The position numbers and the translations under genes were made by a program. From assembly GCF_009758415.1 (NCBI RefSeq), contig NZ_WQRF01000003.1, forward strand, positions 372,001 through 436,000: DNA of 64,000 bases, in the 5' to 3' direction. Source of the DNA: Devosia marina. Lineage in GTDB: Bacteria; Pseudomonadota; Alphaproteobacteria; Rhizobiales; Devosiaceae. The notes beneath the pieces are model-generated. The model was not told where the DNA came from and ran no database searches. It saw only the letters and a list, made by a program, of their open reading frames with translations. The first letter of the stretch is position 1. Each line of letters opens with the position of its first letter. Below, in pieces: positions 35,981 through 45,362 of this stretch.

Positions 35981-38167
35981 TCACTGTTGCGCCGTCGCTG
36001 TCTCTCTTGAGGCAGATTTTTTCTGCACCAGGTAGAGAACAACACCGGCCGCCACCCCGATCGCATCGGTCAGCCAACCGGCTTCGATCATCGTTATACC
36101 TGCCGCCAACAGGCCCAGGCGCACCCAGTTATTTGCGTGCCCGAAGAACCAGCCCTGCACTGAAGAGGAAAGCAAGTACACGCCTACGGAAGCCGTCGCT
36201 GTGACATGAATTGCGTCGATCCAGGTGCCCTGCAGGAGCATCGAGTCCGACAGGTAGAACATGAACGGCACGATGAAGGCAGCAAGACCAAGCTTGAAGC
36301 TCTCCACGCTGGTTTTTACCGGATCTGATCCTGACAAAGCAGCGCCAGCATAGGCCGCAAGCGCTACCGGCGGGGTAATGGCTGACATCACGGCGAAGTA
36401 AAAGATGAAGAAGTGAGCGGTCAACGGCTCGATGCCGAGATTGATCAGACCAGGAGCCATGACGCTTGCGGCAACCACATAAGCCGCGGTCGTTGGCATG
36501 CCCATACCAAGGACGATCGATACGATCATCGCAAAACCGAGCGCCAGAAGCTGGCTATGCTCCGCCAAGCCCAGGAGAACGGACGAAAAACGCGATCCAA
36601 TACCGGTCAGCGCGATCACGCCAACGATGATGCCGGCAGTGGCACAGACGGCCACCAGTTGCAGGGTCATCCGTGCGCCCATTTCGAGGGCACGGAAAAG
36701 CTGAAGCGGCCCCATCTTGTGGGGAGTGAGCCATGAAACTACAGCCGCAGAGGCCATGGCAAGCGTCCCGCAGCGGATGACCGAATAGCCGGCCAGCAGC
36801 GAACCGATCAGCACCACGATGGGAGTGAAGAGGTAGATCTGGCGCAAAAGCTTGCCAAATTTGGGCAGTGCCGAACGCGGAAGCCCGGTCATACCGTGCT
36901 TTTGGGCGGCCAGGTCGACCATGAAATAAACGGAGAGGAAGTAGATAATCGCCGGGATGATCGCTGCGTAGACGATCTCGACATAGGGAATGCCGGTGAT
37001 CTCGGCCATGATGAAGGCGCCGGCACCCATGATCGGGGGCATGATCTGCCCCCCGGTCGACGCTGCCGCTTCCACTGCCGCGGCGGTCTGCGGCCGGTAA
37101 CCGACCTTGCGCATCATCGGGATGGTGAGGCTGCCCGTGGCCACCACGTTGCCCGCAGATGTGCCGTTGATCATGCCCATGAGGCCGGAGGCAAACACAG
37201 AAACTTTCGCCGGTCCGCCGCGCTTGTGACCAGCCGCTGCAAAGGCGAAATTCACGAAATACTCGCCCACCTTTGTCACCTGCAGGAAGGCCGCGAATAT
37301 CACGAACAGAATGATGTAGGTCGAGGATATCGAGATCGGGGCGCTGAGGATGCCATTGTCAGTGAAGATATAAGTGAAGAAGCGTTTCACCTCATAGCCG
37401 CGGTGATAGAAAATGCCCGGCAACCAAGGACCTACGAAAGAATAAAGGACGAATACGCCGGCGATGATCACCAGCGCCATGCCGGCCAGTCGACGTGTCA
37501 ACTCGATCACCAGCAGCACGCCGACAACTGCCGCCCACATGTCAGAGGGTAGCGCCATTGGCATACCGGCGCGTAGCTGCAATGGACGAGCGAAGATGAT
37601 GATGTAGCCAATTGCGGCGATGGTCGCGAGCACCAGCAGAACGTCGCTCAGCGCCACATTGTGCTTGCGCTCGTCGGGGAATTTCCAGCTGTGCAGCATG
37701 GCCAGCACGGTGCCCAGAAACAGTGGCAGACCGAATAGGTCCATGGCCCAGTCCGGACCGCTTGGTGCATTTGCAGCAAGCGAACTGAACAGGATAACGC
37801 CAAACATGGCGAAGCCGAAGAGCACGCCGACTGCGGCGCCCGCGAGGACAAGCCGCGAAAGCGGCGAGCGTGACGTGGCACCGTCTGACTTGATGTCGAC
37901 CGCGCTGAAGATGAGAAAGCCGAGGACCAAGCCCCCACCGACGTGGGACAGTCGATAGACCCAGGTTTCCAGCGGGTAGACATTCATAACCAGCAGATGG
38001 AATACGGAATAGAGCACGCAGGCAGTCGCGATCAGCCAGTGCTTGGCTCCAAGAAATTCGCGTTGATTGCTGACGAGCGTCTCTTCATCAACGTTGGCGG
38101 CAGCCTCATCGAGCCGGAGTTCCGTTTCCGCCACAGCGGACAACTCTGATTTATTCTTTTGTGACAT
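35981..38167 (-). CDS. TRAP transporter fused permease, TAXI type
   Basis: The protein is 728 residues, the length of fused DctQ-DctM permeases of TAXI-TRAP systems. A charged N-terminus of about 40 residues is followed by some 18 membrane segments. The DctM part holds FASGLMGMINGTSAGNVVATGS, GGQIMPPIMGAGAFIMAEITGIPY and MGMPTTAAYVVAASVMAP, all typical of the family. It imports an organic acid using a sodium or proton gradient together with the TAXI binding protein encoded just upstream. Confidence 0.95.
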   Translation of the reverse strand: MSQKNKSELSAVAETELRLDEAAANVDEETLVSNQREFLGAKHWLIATACVLYSVFHLLVMNVYPLETWVYRLSHVGGGLVLGFLIFSAVDIKSDGATSRSPLSRLVLAGAAVGVLFGFAMFGVILFSSLAANAPSGPDWAMDLFGLPLFLGTVLAMLHSWKFPDERKHNVALSDVLLVLATIAAIGYIIIFARPLQLRAGMPMALPSDMWAAVVGVLLVIELTRRLAGMALVIIAGVFVLYSFVGPWLPGIFYHRGYEVKRFFTYIFTDNGILSAPISISSTYIILFVIFAAFLQVTKVGEYFVNFAFAAAGHKRGGPAKVSVFASGLMGMINGTSAGNVVATGSLTIPMMRKVGYRPQTAAAVEAAASTGGQIMPPIMGAGAFIMAEITGIPYVEIVYAAIIPAIIYFLSVYFMVDLAAQKHGMTGLPRSALPKFGKLLRQIYLFTPIVVLIGSLLAGYSVIRCGTLAMASAAVVSWLTPHKMGPLQLFRALEMGARMTLQLVAVCATAGIIVGVIALTGIGSRFSSVLLGLAEHSQLLALGFAMIVSIVLGMGMPTTAAYVVAASVMAPGLINLGIEPLTAHFFIFYFAVMSAITPPVALAAYAGAALSGSDPVKTSVESFKLGLAAFIVPFMFYLSDSMLLQGTWIDAIHVTATASVGVYLLSSSVQGWFFGHANNWVRLGLLAAGITMIEAGWLTDAIGVAAGVVLYLVQKKSASRETATAQQ

Positions 38168-38207
38168 GGCCGGCCTCCTCGGGGCCTTCTTGCCTCATCG
38201 GCACTTA

Positions 38208-38239
38208 CAAAAAGGGGCGGAACACGTCCATTCCGCCCC
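38208..38239 (-). terminator. Stem-loop between TAXI binding-protein and permease genes
   Basis: On the minus strand, GGGGCGGAA and TTCCGCCCC form a perfect 9-bp stem with an 8-nt loop followed by a short T-run. Between a binding-protein gene and its permease gene, such a structure usually attenuates or protects, giving more binding protein than permease. Confidence 0.65.
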
Positions 38240-38265
38240 GAAGTCTTCGCGCTGTTGATCAGAGC

Positions 38266-39240
38266 TTATTTGAGTTCGTCAGGGATCGTGTAGCCATTTT
38301 CCTCGAACCAGCGCACTGCACCTGGGTGGAAGGGCATGAAAGAATTCTTGTCGACATGCTCGGGAAGGGTTTCCACTGCCGCCTGATGGACCTGAAGCAT
38401 GCGCGGGTTGTTTTCCATTGCCAGCTTGGTGATTTCGTAGGCCAGGGACTCGGGCATTGCTTCACCGGCAATTGCGAAGTTCCAGAGCGAGACGGTCTCG
38501 ACGTCTTCAGGCTGGTCTTCATAGGTGTTGGCCGGAATGGTGAAGGCCGACATGGCCGGTTCGACGGCGAGGAACTTGCTGCGTTCCTCTTCGGTCATGC
38601 TGATGAACTTGACGTCATTTTCCACTGCGAGCTGGGTATAGGCGCCAGTCGGGATGCCAGCCGCATAAACGAAGGCATCGATCAGACCGTCCTTCAACTG
38701 ACCCGCGGTATCGCTCGCACCGGCGCTCGAGATGGAAACGTCCATGCCAGCGTTCGCGAAATAGCGCGGCCAATAGGCGGCGGACGTTCCGCTAGCCGGG
38801 CCGACGCCGATACGCTTGCCTTCCATGTCATCGAAGGAATCGATGCCAGATCCGGCCAGCACAGCTGCCTGAAGCGGCGTCTGATACATCGGGAACAAGG
38901 CGCGGATCGACTTGTGCTCGACATCGGGCATGACTTCGCTCTTGCCGACCCATGCATCATAGGCCGGGCCCATCGTCACGAAACCCATATTGTGATCGCC
39001 GGTTTCCACCAGGGTAACGTTCTGACCTGGCCCGCCGGTGATTTCGACGCTGGCGTTAAGGTCGAGTTCCTGTCCGATGATGGTGGCGAAGCCGCTGCCA
39101 TAGGCAAAATAGGCGCCACCTTGGCTGCCCGTGCCGATGGTCAACGTATTTGGCCAACCCTCCTTGTCCTGGGCGGTCGCTGTGGACACCAGGCATCCGA
39201 CGAGCGCAACTGACACCAAAAACTTAGCCGTGTGGATCAT
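38266..39240 (-). CDS. TAXI family TRAP transporter solute-binding protein
   Basis: The protein is 324 residues with a signal peptide (residues 1-23, ending TATAQ). The mature start, LTIGTGSQGGAYFAYGSGFATIIGQ, is the TAXI signature, and VGPASGTSAAYWPRYFANAGMD is the second conserved region. It captures the substrate in the periplasm for the fused permease. TAXI proteins often bind glutamate or other carboxylates; here the adjacent catabolic genes suggest tartrate, glycerate or a related hydroxy acid. GGAGG precedes the ATG. Confidence 0.94.
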   Translation of the reverse strand: MIHTAKFLVSVALVGCLVSTATAQDKEGWPNTLTIGTGSQGGAYFAYGSGFATIIGQELDLNASVEITGGPGQNVTLVETGDHNMGFVTMGPAYDAWVGKSEVMPDVEHKSIRALFPMYQTPLQAAVLAGSGIDSFDDMEGKRIGVGPASGTSAAYWPRYFANAGMDVSISSAGASDTAGQLKDGLIDAFVYAAGIPTGAYTQLAVENDVKFISMTEEERSKFLAVEPAMSAFTIPANTYEDQPEDVETVSLWNFAIAGEAMPESLAYEITKLAMENNPRMLQVHQAAVETLPEHVDKNSFMPFHPGAVRWFEENGYTIPDELK

Positions 39241-39354
39241 TTGAATAGTCCTCCCAATCTAGCGCCACTCTCCAAAATGGCTTGCGTGAAAATTAGGAGC
39301 CATCTCCCCACTCCAGCAACCTTTCGATGTGTATATAACTTTTTTGAATAATCC

Positions 39355-40269
39355 TCATGCGGACTTCTGGAATTCTTCCAGGTGGTGAACCAGGCATTCC
39401 ATAAGGGCGTCGCGGGCTGGATCGCGCACATCGCGCACCCACGCCGCAGCAAGGGAAAGCTTGGACATGGCCTGCCCCCCATGCGTTTCTATCGGCACAA
39501 ACTTGACGTTGCCCACTGCGAAGCGGGAGGCCCACCGCGGCACGATAGCAAGGCCCAGCCCGGCGCTGACAATGTTGACGATCGTCTGCTTTTCTTCGGC
39601 TATCTGGGCAATCTTCGCCGTCAGCCCCGCCTCGGCAAAAAGCTGGATGGTCAGGTCATGGCTATGCGGACGAGACCCGCGGTCTGGTACGATCAGGGGC
39701 TCTTCGGCCAGCTCTTCAATCTTCACCCGGTCACGATTTGCAAGCCTGTGCGATGTCGGCACGGCCACGACCGGAGTTTCATTGAGCAGTGGCCTGAAAA
39801 CAATGCGGTCCGGCCGAATGTCGGGCGGGCGGACAAAGGCAATGTCGAGCCGCCCCGACAGGAGGCGGGGCAATAAGCGGATGGTCTTTTGCTCGAACAA
39901 TGTAACTTCGATATCGGGCCGCTCTGTCTTGAAGAAGTTGAGCAGTGGCGGCAGGAGACCTGCCGCCGCACTGTCGATAGATCCCACCCGCAAGGCAACG
40001 GAATCGAGCCGATCGATATTGTGCGCCTTGGCCTCGATGTTCTCGACCCTATGAAGCAGGTCCCTGACCTCATCCAGGAGTTCCGCGCCCACCGCAGTGA
40101 GTGCCACATGGCGCGTCGTTCGGTTGATCAAGCGCACCCCCAGACTGTCTTCGAGATTGGCGATATAGCGGCCCAGCGAAGCGGGCAGCATGTCCAGGCT
40201 CTGCGCTGCGCGACCAAAGTGCAGTTTTTCTGCGACCGCCACAAAGCATCGCAGCTGAATGATTTCCAA
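39355..40269 (-). CDS. LysR family transcriptional regulator
   Basis: The protein is 304 residues. The N-terminal winged helix is LRCFVAVAEKLHFGRAAQSLDMLPASLGRYIANLEDSLGVRLINR, followed by a periplasmic-binding-like effector domain (LRVGSIDSAAAGLLPPLLNFF and later). The start is TTG at 40269 with AGGAGG 5 nt upstream. Divergent orientation to the tartrate dehydrogenase gene and co-direction with the TRAP genes suggest that it controls both, with the catabolic substrate as coinducer. A 6-bp dyad at 40298-40322 is a candidate binding site. Confidence 0.93.
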   Translation of the reverse strand: MEIIQLRCFVAVAEKLHFGRAAQSLDMLPASLGRYIANLEDSLGVRLINRTTRHVALTAVGAELLDEVRDLLHRVENIEAKAHNIDRLDSVALRVGSIDSAAAGLLPPLLNFFKTERPDIEVTLFEQKTIRLLPRLLSGRLDIAFVRPPDIRPDRIVFRPLLNETPVVAVPTSHRLANRDRVKIEELAEEPLIVPDRGSRPHSHDLTIQLFAEAGLTAKIAQIAEEKQTIVNIVSAGLGLAIVPRWASRFAVGNVKFVPIETHGGQAMSKLSLAAAWVRDVRDPARDALMECLVHHLEEFQKSA

Positions 40270-40297
40270 ACGATCCTCCTGCGGCCTTCATATGGCC

Positions 40298-40322
40298 GAT
40301 TATTCATTGTTATTGTATAATC
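40298..40322. promoter_or_regulatory. Candidate LysR binding dyad and promoter
   Basis: GATTAT (40298-40303) and ATAATC (40317-40322) are inverted with 13 nt between them, in the 172-nt region between the divergent LysR and ttuC-like genes. The right arm overlaps TATAAT (40316-40321), a possible -10 box for the rightward operon. Confidence 0.4.
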
Positions 40323-40441
40323 CGCCAAGGATTGAGACGATGCAAGGGCCATTCGTAGAGTGCAGCCGCATGGGGGAGCCGCACAACCAATCAGCGGAAG
40401 AGCGTCCCTGACGGAAAAACAAAAGAACCTACGCGGGACAA

Positions 40442-41515
40442 ATGAAGACCTACAAAATCGCAGCCATTCCAGCGGACGGCATCGGCCCAGAGGTCATTGC
40501 GGCCGGATTGCAGGCACTCGAAACCCTCGCCCGGCGCGATGGCGGCTTCACCGTTGATGTAACCCACTTCGACTGGGGTTCGGACTATTACAAAAAGCAC
40601 GGCGAAATGATGCCGGCGAACGGCACCGACCAACTCAAGCCCTTCGATGCGATCTTCTTCGGTGCTGTCGGGGCTCCGGATGTACCGGACCACATCACCC
40701 TTTGGGGCCTGCGTCTGCCTATCTGTCAGGGCTTTGACCAATACGCCAATGTACGCCCCACCAAGATCTTGCCCGGCATCAAATCGCCTTTGGAAAACGT
40801 AGGGCCTGGCGACCTGGACTGGGTCATCGTGCGCGAGAACTCAGAAGGCGAATATTCCGGCCATGGCGGTCGCGCCCACCGCGGTCTGCCTGAAGAAGTG
40901 GGTACAGAGGTCGCCATCTTCACCCGCGTCGGCGTGACCCGAATTATGCGCTACGCGTTCAAGCTGGCCCAATCCCGCCCGCGCAAGCTGCTAACCGTTG
41001 TCACCAAGTCCAACGCCCAGCGTCACGGCATGGTCATGTGGGACGAGATTGCCGCAGAAGTGTCCCGCGAATTTCCCGATGTGAAGTGGGACAAGATGCT
41101 GGTTGACGCCATGACGGTGCGCATGACCTTAAAGCCCAAGAGCCTGGACACCATCGTCGCCACCAATCTGCATGCTGACATCTTGTCAGATCTGGCCGGC
41201 GCTCTGGCAGGAAGCCTGGGCGTTGCTCCGACAGCCAATATCGACCCTGAACGCCGCTATCCCTCGATGTTCGAGCCCATCCACGGCTCGGCCTTCGACA
41301 TCACCGGCAAGGGTATTGCAAACCCGGTCGCGACCTTCTGGACCGCCGCACAGATGCTTGAACACTTGGGCGAGCCGCAGGCCGCGCGGCGCCTCATGGA
41401 TGCGGTGGAACAAGTGTCGGGCAAGGGTATCATGACCCCCGATATTGGCGGGACTGCCAATACGCAGGAAGTGACCGACGCGGTCTGTGAAGCCATCCGC
41501 GCTTCAAATATCTGA
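40442..41515 (+). CDS. ttuC: Tartrate dehydrogenase-like (isocitrate/isopropylmalate dehydrogenase family)
   Basis: The protein is 357 residues. It starts IAAIPADGIGPEVIAAGLQAL, and the NAD site region is near HGSAFDITGKGIANPVATFWTAAQMLEHLGE. ENSEGEYSGHGG and the Asp residues of LHADILSDLAGALAGSLG are the metal and substrate region. Tartrate dehydrogenases of this group oxidise tartrate or decarboxylate malate with NAD and manganese. The following glycerate-kinase-like gene matches the ttu order of Agrobacterium vitis. A role on D-malate or isopropylmalate-like substrates is the alternative. Confidence 0.85.
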   Translation: MKTYKIAAIPADGIGPEVIAAGLQALETLARRDGGFTVDVTHFDWGSDYYKKHGEMMPANGTDQLKPFDAIFFGAVGAPDVPDHITLWGLRLPICQGFDQYANVRPTKILPGIKSPLENVGPGDLDWVIVRENSEGEYSGHGGRAHRGLPEEVGTEVAIFTRVGVTRIMRYAFKLAQSRPRKLLTVVTKSNAQRHGMVMWDEIAAEVSREFPDVKWDKMLVDAMTVRMTLKPKSLDTIVATNLHADILSDLAGALAGSLGVAPTANIDPERRYPSMFEPIHGSAFDITGKGIANPVATFWTAAQMLEHLGEPQAARRLMDAVEQVSGKGIMTPDIGGTANTQEVTDAVCEAIRASNI

Positions 41516-41523
41516 CGAACCTT

Positions 41524-41547
41524 GGACCGGGCAAATTTGCCCGGTCC
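41524..41547. repeat. 24-bp perfect palindrome between ttuC- and ttuD-like genes
   Basis: A perfect 12-bp inverted repeat without loop (arm GGACCGGGCAAA) begins 9 nt after the ttuC-like stop codon. In RNA it would fold into a strong hairpin without a T-run, probably an mRNA-stabilising or attenuating element inside the operon. Confidence 0.6.
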
Positions 41548-41621
41548 ATTTCAGGCGCATTGGGCCGACAAGGCCACCTGATGCTCCGTTCTTCCCAAAA
41601 ATAGTGATCAGGAGAGGCCCC

Positions 41622-42890
41622 ATGTCGCGGGACCAAGATACTGCTGCACGCGCGGCATTGTTGCGTCTCTTCGAGGTCGCAGTCGAAGCCGCCGATCCCA
41701 GGAAAGCGGTCTTGGCCAACCTGCCCCCCAAGCCTAAGGGACGCTGCGTAGTCATCGGTTCGGGCAAGGCATCCGCCGTCATGGCCTCCGCGCTGGAGGC
41801 CGCCTGGCCGGATGTCAATCTCAGCGGCATTGTCAGCACCCGCTACGGCCACGCTGTTCCCGCTGGGCGAATTTCCGTCATACAGGCAGCGCATCCGGTG
41901 CCGGACGAAAACAGCACCCTTGCGGCTCAATTGATGGTGGATGCGCTGCGCGATCTCACAGCGGATGATTTGGTCATCTGCTTGATGTCAGGTGGCGCTT
42001 CCTCGCTGGCTGTCATGCCCACCGAGGGCGTCACCCTTGCAGAGAAACGCGCGCTCAACCAGCAGTTGCTCATGAGCGGCGCCAGCATCACGGAGATGAA
42101 CGCCATCCGCCAATGTCTGTCGCGCATCAAGGGCGGACGGCTCGCTTCCTTCGCCGGGCCGGCTCCGGTAGTAACGCTGGTGCTCAGCGATGTGCCTGGG
42201 GATGATGCGGGGGTCGTCGGCTCGGGACCGACCATTTGTTCGCCACAAGGTCCGGATCTGGCACGAGCCAGTGTCAGCCGCTACCAGCTCAAACTGCCCG
42301 GCCATATCCGGGCCATTATCGGCTCGGCGGAGGCGCCTGCCCCGCGCCCGCAGGATCGCTATCTGGTTATCGGTAGCGCAGCTCAGTCGTTAAAGGCGGC
42401 CGCACAGGAGGCCCATGCCCTTGGATACAGGCCCCTCATCCTAAGCGATAGCCTGGAGGGAGAGAGCCGTGATATTGGCCGGGTGCTGGCGACGATGGCG
42501 GTGTCGGCAGCGACATCGGGGCTGCCATTTGACGGTCCGGCGGTGATCCTTTCAGGCGGCGAAACCACGGTCAGCGTTACAGGTGATGCTGCCGGGCGGG
42601 GCGGCCGCAATTCCGAACTGCTGCTCTCGGCCACCTTGCGCCTGGATGGTCACAACCGCATCTGGGCCCTGGCCGCCGATACGGACGGTATCGATGGCGC
42701 CGATGAGGCTGCCGGTGCCATAGCAACCCCCTCCTCACTTGAGCGTTGCCGCAAGCTTGGGCTCGACCCGCGCGCCCATCTTGACGGCCATGACAGTGGC
42801 AGCCTGTTCGCGGCTTTGGGCGACCACCTCGTCACCGGACCGACGCTGACCAATGTCAACGATTTCCGGGCTTTCCTCATCACAGCCTAG
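41622..42890 (+). CDS. ttuD: Glycerate 2-kinase / TtuD-like (MOFRL domain)
   Basis: The protein is 422 residues. The N-terminal domain has CVVIGSGKASAVMASALE and LMSGGASSLAVMP, and the C-terminal MOFRL domain has LSGGETTVSVTG, GRGGRNSELLLSATL and AADTDGIDGADEAAGA. The family was first named hydroxypyruvate reductase (TtuD), but characterised members phosphorylate D-glycerate at position 2. It would feed glycerate from tartrate breakdown into glycolysis. AGGAGA precedes the ATG at 41622. Its stop codon overlaps that of the convergent DUF3299 gene. Confidence 0.92.
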   Translation: MSRDQDTAARAALLRLFEVAVEAADPRKAVLANLPPKPKGRCVVIGSGKASAVMASALEAAWPDVNLSGIVSTRYGHAVPAGRISVIQAAHPVPDENSTLAAQLMVDALRDLTADDLVICLMSGGASSLAVMPTEGVTLAEKRALNQQLLMSGASITEMNAIRQCLSRIKGGRLASFAGPAPVVTLVLSDVPGDDAGVVGSGPTICSPQGPDLARASVSRYQLKLPGHIRAIIGSAEAPAPRPQDRYLVIGSAAQSLKAAAQEAHALGYRPLILSDSLEGESRDIGRVLATMAVSAATSGLPFDGPAVILSGGETTVSVTGDAAGRGGRNSELLLSATLRLDGHNRIWALAADTDGIDGADEAAGAIATPSSLERCRKLGLDPRAHLDGHDSGSLFAALGDHLVTGPTLTNVNDFRAFLITA

Positions 42891-43414
42891 CGCTCGAACT
42901 TCTCGATCTGCGTCGCGGCCAAGTCGTAGCCGACCTGGGCGACATCGGTGCGTCTGATGTTAGCTGACAGGTGCCCTGTCACCAAGACAGCCTCCCAGAG
43001 CTTGTCGCTGGGCCATGGCGTGTCGGTGGTTACAAAAACAAGCTGATTGGGTGGCGGGGGCGGCACGTGGATGCAGGCCCCCAGGAACGGGACGAGCACG
43101 AAACTGGTCGTGCCTGCGCTACTGACGTCGAGCGGGATTACATAGCCGGCAAGCGTAATCATCTTGCCGTCTAGTGCTGTATTGAGCTGAAGGCCGTTGT
43201 CATCGAATTCTGGAATCCAGATGTCCTTGACCCCATCGTACTCTCCGGTGGCAATTATCTCCCCGTAAGGGACGCCTTCCGGGATCAAGTCAGCCCATTT
43301 GATCCGCTGCGCTTGCTGGGCCCAGGCGGGCAACGACATCGTCAGAAGGCCAGCACTGCCAACGGCGAGTGCCTTTCGACGCGAAAGACGAGAAGTGTGC
43401 GGCGAATTTTCCAT
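42887..43414 (-). CDS. DUF3299 periplasmic protein (ZrgD-like)
   Basis: The protein is 175 residues. A twin-arginine-like signal (SRRKALAVGSAGLLTMSLPAWA) is followed by the DUF3299 core: GKMITLAGYVIPLDV, FVLVPFLGACIHVPPPPPNQLVFV. The single Cys and His in GACIHVPPPP are conserved in the family and could bind metal. It is the last gene of a minus-strand set with an FtsX-type permease, an ATPase and a DUF2796 protein, the composition of the Vibrio zrg zinc-uptake operon. GGAG precedes the ATG at 43414, which excludes the longer frame starting at 43648. Confidence 0.82.
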   Translation of the reverse strand: MENSPHTSRLSRRKALAVGSAGLLTMSLPAWAQQAQRIKWADLIPEGVPYGEIIATGEYDGVKDIWIPEFDDNGLQLNTALDGKMITLAGYVIPLDVSSAGTTSFVLVPFLGACIHVPPPPPNQLVFVTTDTPWPSDKLWEAVLVTGHLSANIRRTDVAQVGYDLAATQIEKFER

Positions 43415-43431
43415 TTCGAGCTCCAAATCAC

Positions 43432-44670
43432 TCAATTCTTGATTGAAAGACCATCGGCCAAAGAAAGCTGATAGGCCCTTGCAGCCGGGAAAATGCTGGC
43501 AAGACCGGCAGCCGCCATGACCCCGCCAAGCAGCTTCAGCTCCTCGGGTCCTGGCCCCTGCATCGGCAGCCAAATGCCGAAATGGGCGTCGATAAGAGGC
43601 CGAGCCGCATAAAGCAGCCCATAGGTCCCCACCGCTCCGATAAGGCACCCGGCTCCCGCCATGATCATGGCCTCGAGCAGAAGCAGACCGAAAACGACGC
43701 CCGGCCTTGCGCCCATTGCCCGCAATATCGCCATTTCCCGGCGACGCTCATTCACTCCGGAAAAAATGACGGCGATCATGCCCAAGAGGGCTGCGCCGAC
43801 GACCATGAGGGAAACGGCGCGCAGAGCATCCTCTGCCACGCCGATGAACTGCCAGAGCTCCTGCAGCGTCAGGCCAGGCAGCACCGCCAGTAGTGGCTCA
43901 CCGGGATAGGTGTTTATCCATCTCTGTACGTTGAAGATGTCGAGCCGGGAGCCGATGCCGACAAGGGCGGCCGTGACTTCCTTTGGTTGCAGTTCGGCCA
44001 TGGCAGGCTCGGGCCCCGTAGGACTGCCGGCACCCGGCCGCCACCCTCGATGGATGGCTTCCATGCTTTCAAGGCTGATGAGTACGGCGCGGTCGAGCGG
44101 CGTGCCAGTTCGTTCCAAAATCCCGGTGATCTCAAACGGCCTGTCATCGTGGTCGATAAAGGAGGCCAGCCCATGAGAGACCACGATCTCCTGGCCCAAT
44201 TCATAGTTCAGCGTCGCCGCTACATCAGACCCGACCACCGCATGGTAGAGGTCAGTAAAAGCCGCACCTTGGTGCAACCCGATGCTCTGTCCGCCGCGAT
44301 ACCGATAGCGATCAAAGAACGCGACACTGGTACCCATGACGCGGAACTCGCCATGGCTATCGCCCAGCGAGATCGGGACGAGCCAATCGACTTCGGGCCG
44401 CGCCGCTATGGCTTCCATGCTGTCCCAGGAAATGTTGTTGGTGGGATTGCCGATCTGAAAGATCGTGTAGAGCATCAACTGTACTGATCCCGAACGCGCG
44501 CCCACGATCAGATCTGTGTTGGAAATGGTGTTGGCAAAGCTTGCCTTGGTCCCGTCGCGCACGACATTCACGGCCAAGACAAGGCCGACGGAGAAGGCAA
44601 TGGTCAAGATCGCCAAGACAACGGTCAGCGCCCGGGCGCGCATCGAAGAAAGGATCAGGCGTGTCAGCAT
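43432..44670 (-). CDS. FtsX-type ABC transporter permease
   Basis: The protein is 412 residues with an N-terminal membrane helix, a large periplasmic MacB-like domain (residues about 40-280) and three C-terminal helices with NERRREMAILRAMGARPGVVFGLLLLEA, the FtsX/LolCE core. Such permeases do not import classic solutes but act on periplasmic or membrane partners. It starts 7 nt inside the ATPase gene, so the pair is co-translated. Context suggests a role in metal (zinc) handling with the DUF2796 protein. Confidence 0.9.
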   Translation of the reverse strand: MLTRLILSSMRARALTVVLAILTIAFSVGLVLAVNVVRDGTKASFANTISNTDLIVGARSGSVQLMLYTIFQIGNPTNNISWDSMEAIAARPEVDWLVPISLGDSHGEFRVMGTSVAFFDRYRYRGGQSIGLHQGAAFTDLYHAVVGSDVAATLNYELGQEIVVSHGLASFIDHDDRPFEITGILERTGTPLDRAVLISLESMEAIHRGWRPGAGSPTGPEPAMAELQPKEVTAALVGIGSRLDIFNVQRWINTYPGEPLLAVLPGLTLQELWQFIGVAEDALRAVSLMVVGAALLGMIAVIFSGVNERRREMAILRAMGARPGVVFGLLLLEAMIMAGAGCLIGAVGTYGLLYAARPLIDAHFGIWLPMQGPGPEELKLLGGVMAAAGLASIFPAARAYQLSLADGLSIKN

Positions 44671-45362
44671 GACATGTGGTCCTCACTCTGACCCGACCCC
44701 ATTTCGATAACCCGATCAAAGTGTTTCGCCAGACGTTCATCATGGCTGACCAGGAGAATGCTCGACCCCTGCTGCTGCGCTTGGGAAAGGACTAGGTCCA
44801 TGAAGCGGTTCTGGTTGGCTCTATCGAGTGAAGATGTCGGCTCGTCTGCGACCAGCAGTTCAGGCGAACCGATGAGAGCGCGTGCTGCCGCTACACGCTG
44901 CTGCTGACCAACACTGAGCTGACCCGCGCTGCGGCAGGCATCAGTTTCTGGCAAGCCCAGGTCGGCGAGCATATTCCGGGCCGCATCTTCAGCATCTGGA
45001 GTTCTTTTGCGGCGCTGCGGCGCGAAGCGCAAAGCGAGTAGGACGTTGTCCAGGGCGCTGGCATGCGGGATGAGATTGAACTGCTGGAATATGACGCCGA
45101 CATGCTCGGCTCGCACGCCGTCGCGCCGCCGAGCGGACAATGCCGTCATGTCCTGGCCCGCCACAGTAACGCGGCCCGAATGGGGTACCAGTGTTCCGTA
45201 TACGAGCCCGAGCATAGTGGACTTGCCCGATCCACTGGGCCCCAAGACAAGCACCTTCTCGCCACGGTCCAGAACCAGATTGGGTATTTGGATGGGGTGC
45301 GCGTGGCGGTCCCAGCTGAAGACCACGTTCGAGAGCGAAAGAGCAGGCGCGGAACTGCTCAT
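44664..45362 (-). CDS. ABC transporter ATP-binding protein, LolD-like
   Basis: The protein is 232 residues. Walker A is GPSGSGKST, the Q-loop is in FQQFNLIPHASALDNV, the signature is LSVGQQQR, Walker B is LLVADEP and the switch His is in LLVSHDE. The sequence groups with the LolD/MacB ATPases that pair with FtsX-type permeases, as here. Its start follows the DUF2796 stop codon directly and its end overlaps the permease gene. Confidence 0.95.
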   Translation of the reverse strand: MSSSAPALSLSNVVFSWDRHAHPIQIPNLVLDRGEKVLVLGPSGSGKSTMLGLVYGTLVPHSGRVTVAGQDMTALSARRRDGVRAEHVGVIFQQFNLIPHASALDNVLLALRFAPQRRKRTPDAEDAARNMLADLGLPETDACRSAGQLSVGQQQRVAAARALIGSPELLVADEPTSSLDRANQNRFMDLVLSQAQQQGSSILLVSHDERLAKHFDRVIEMGSGQSEDHMSC

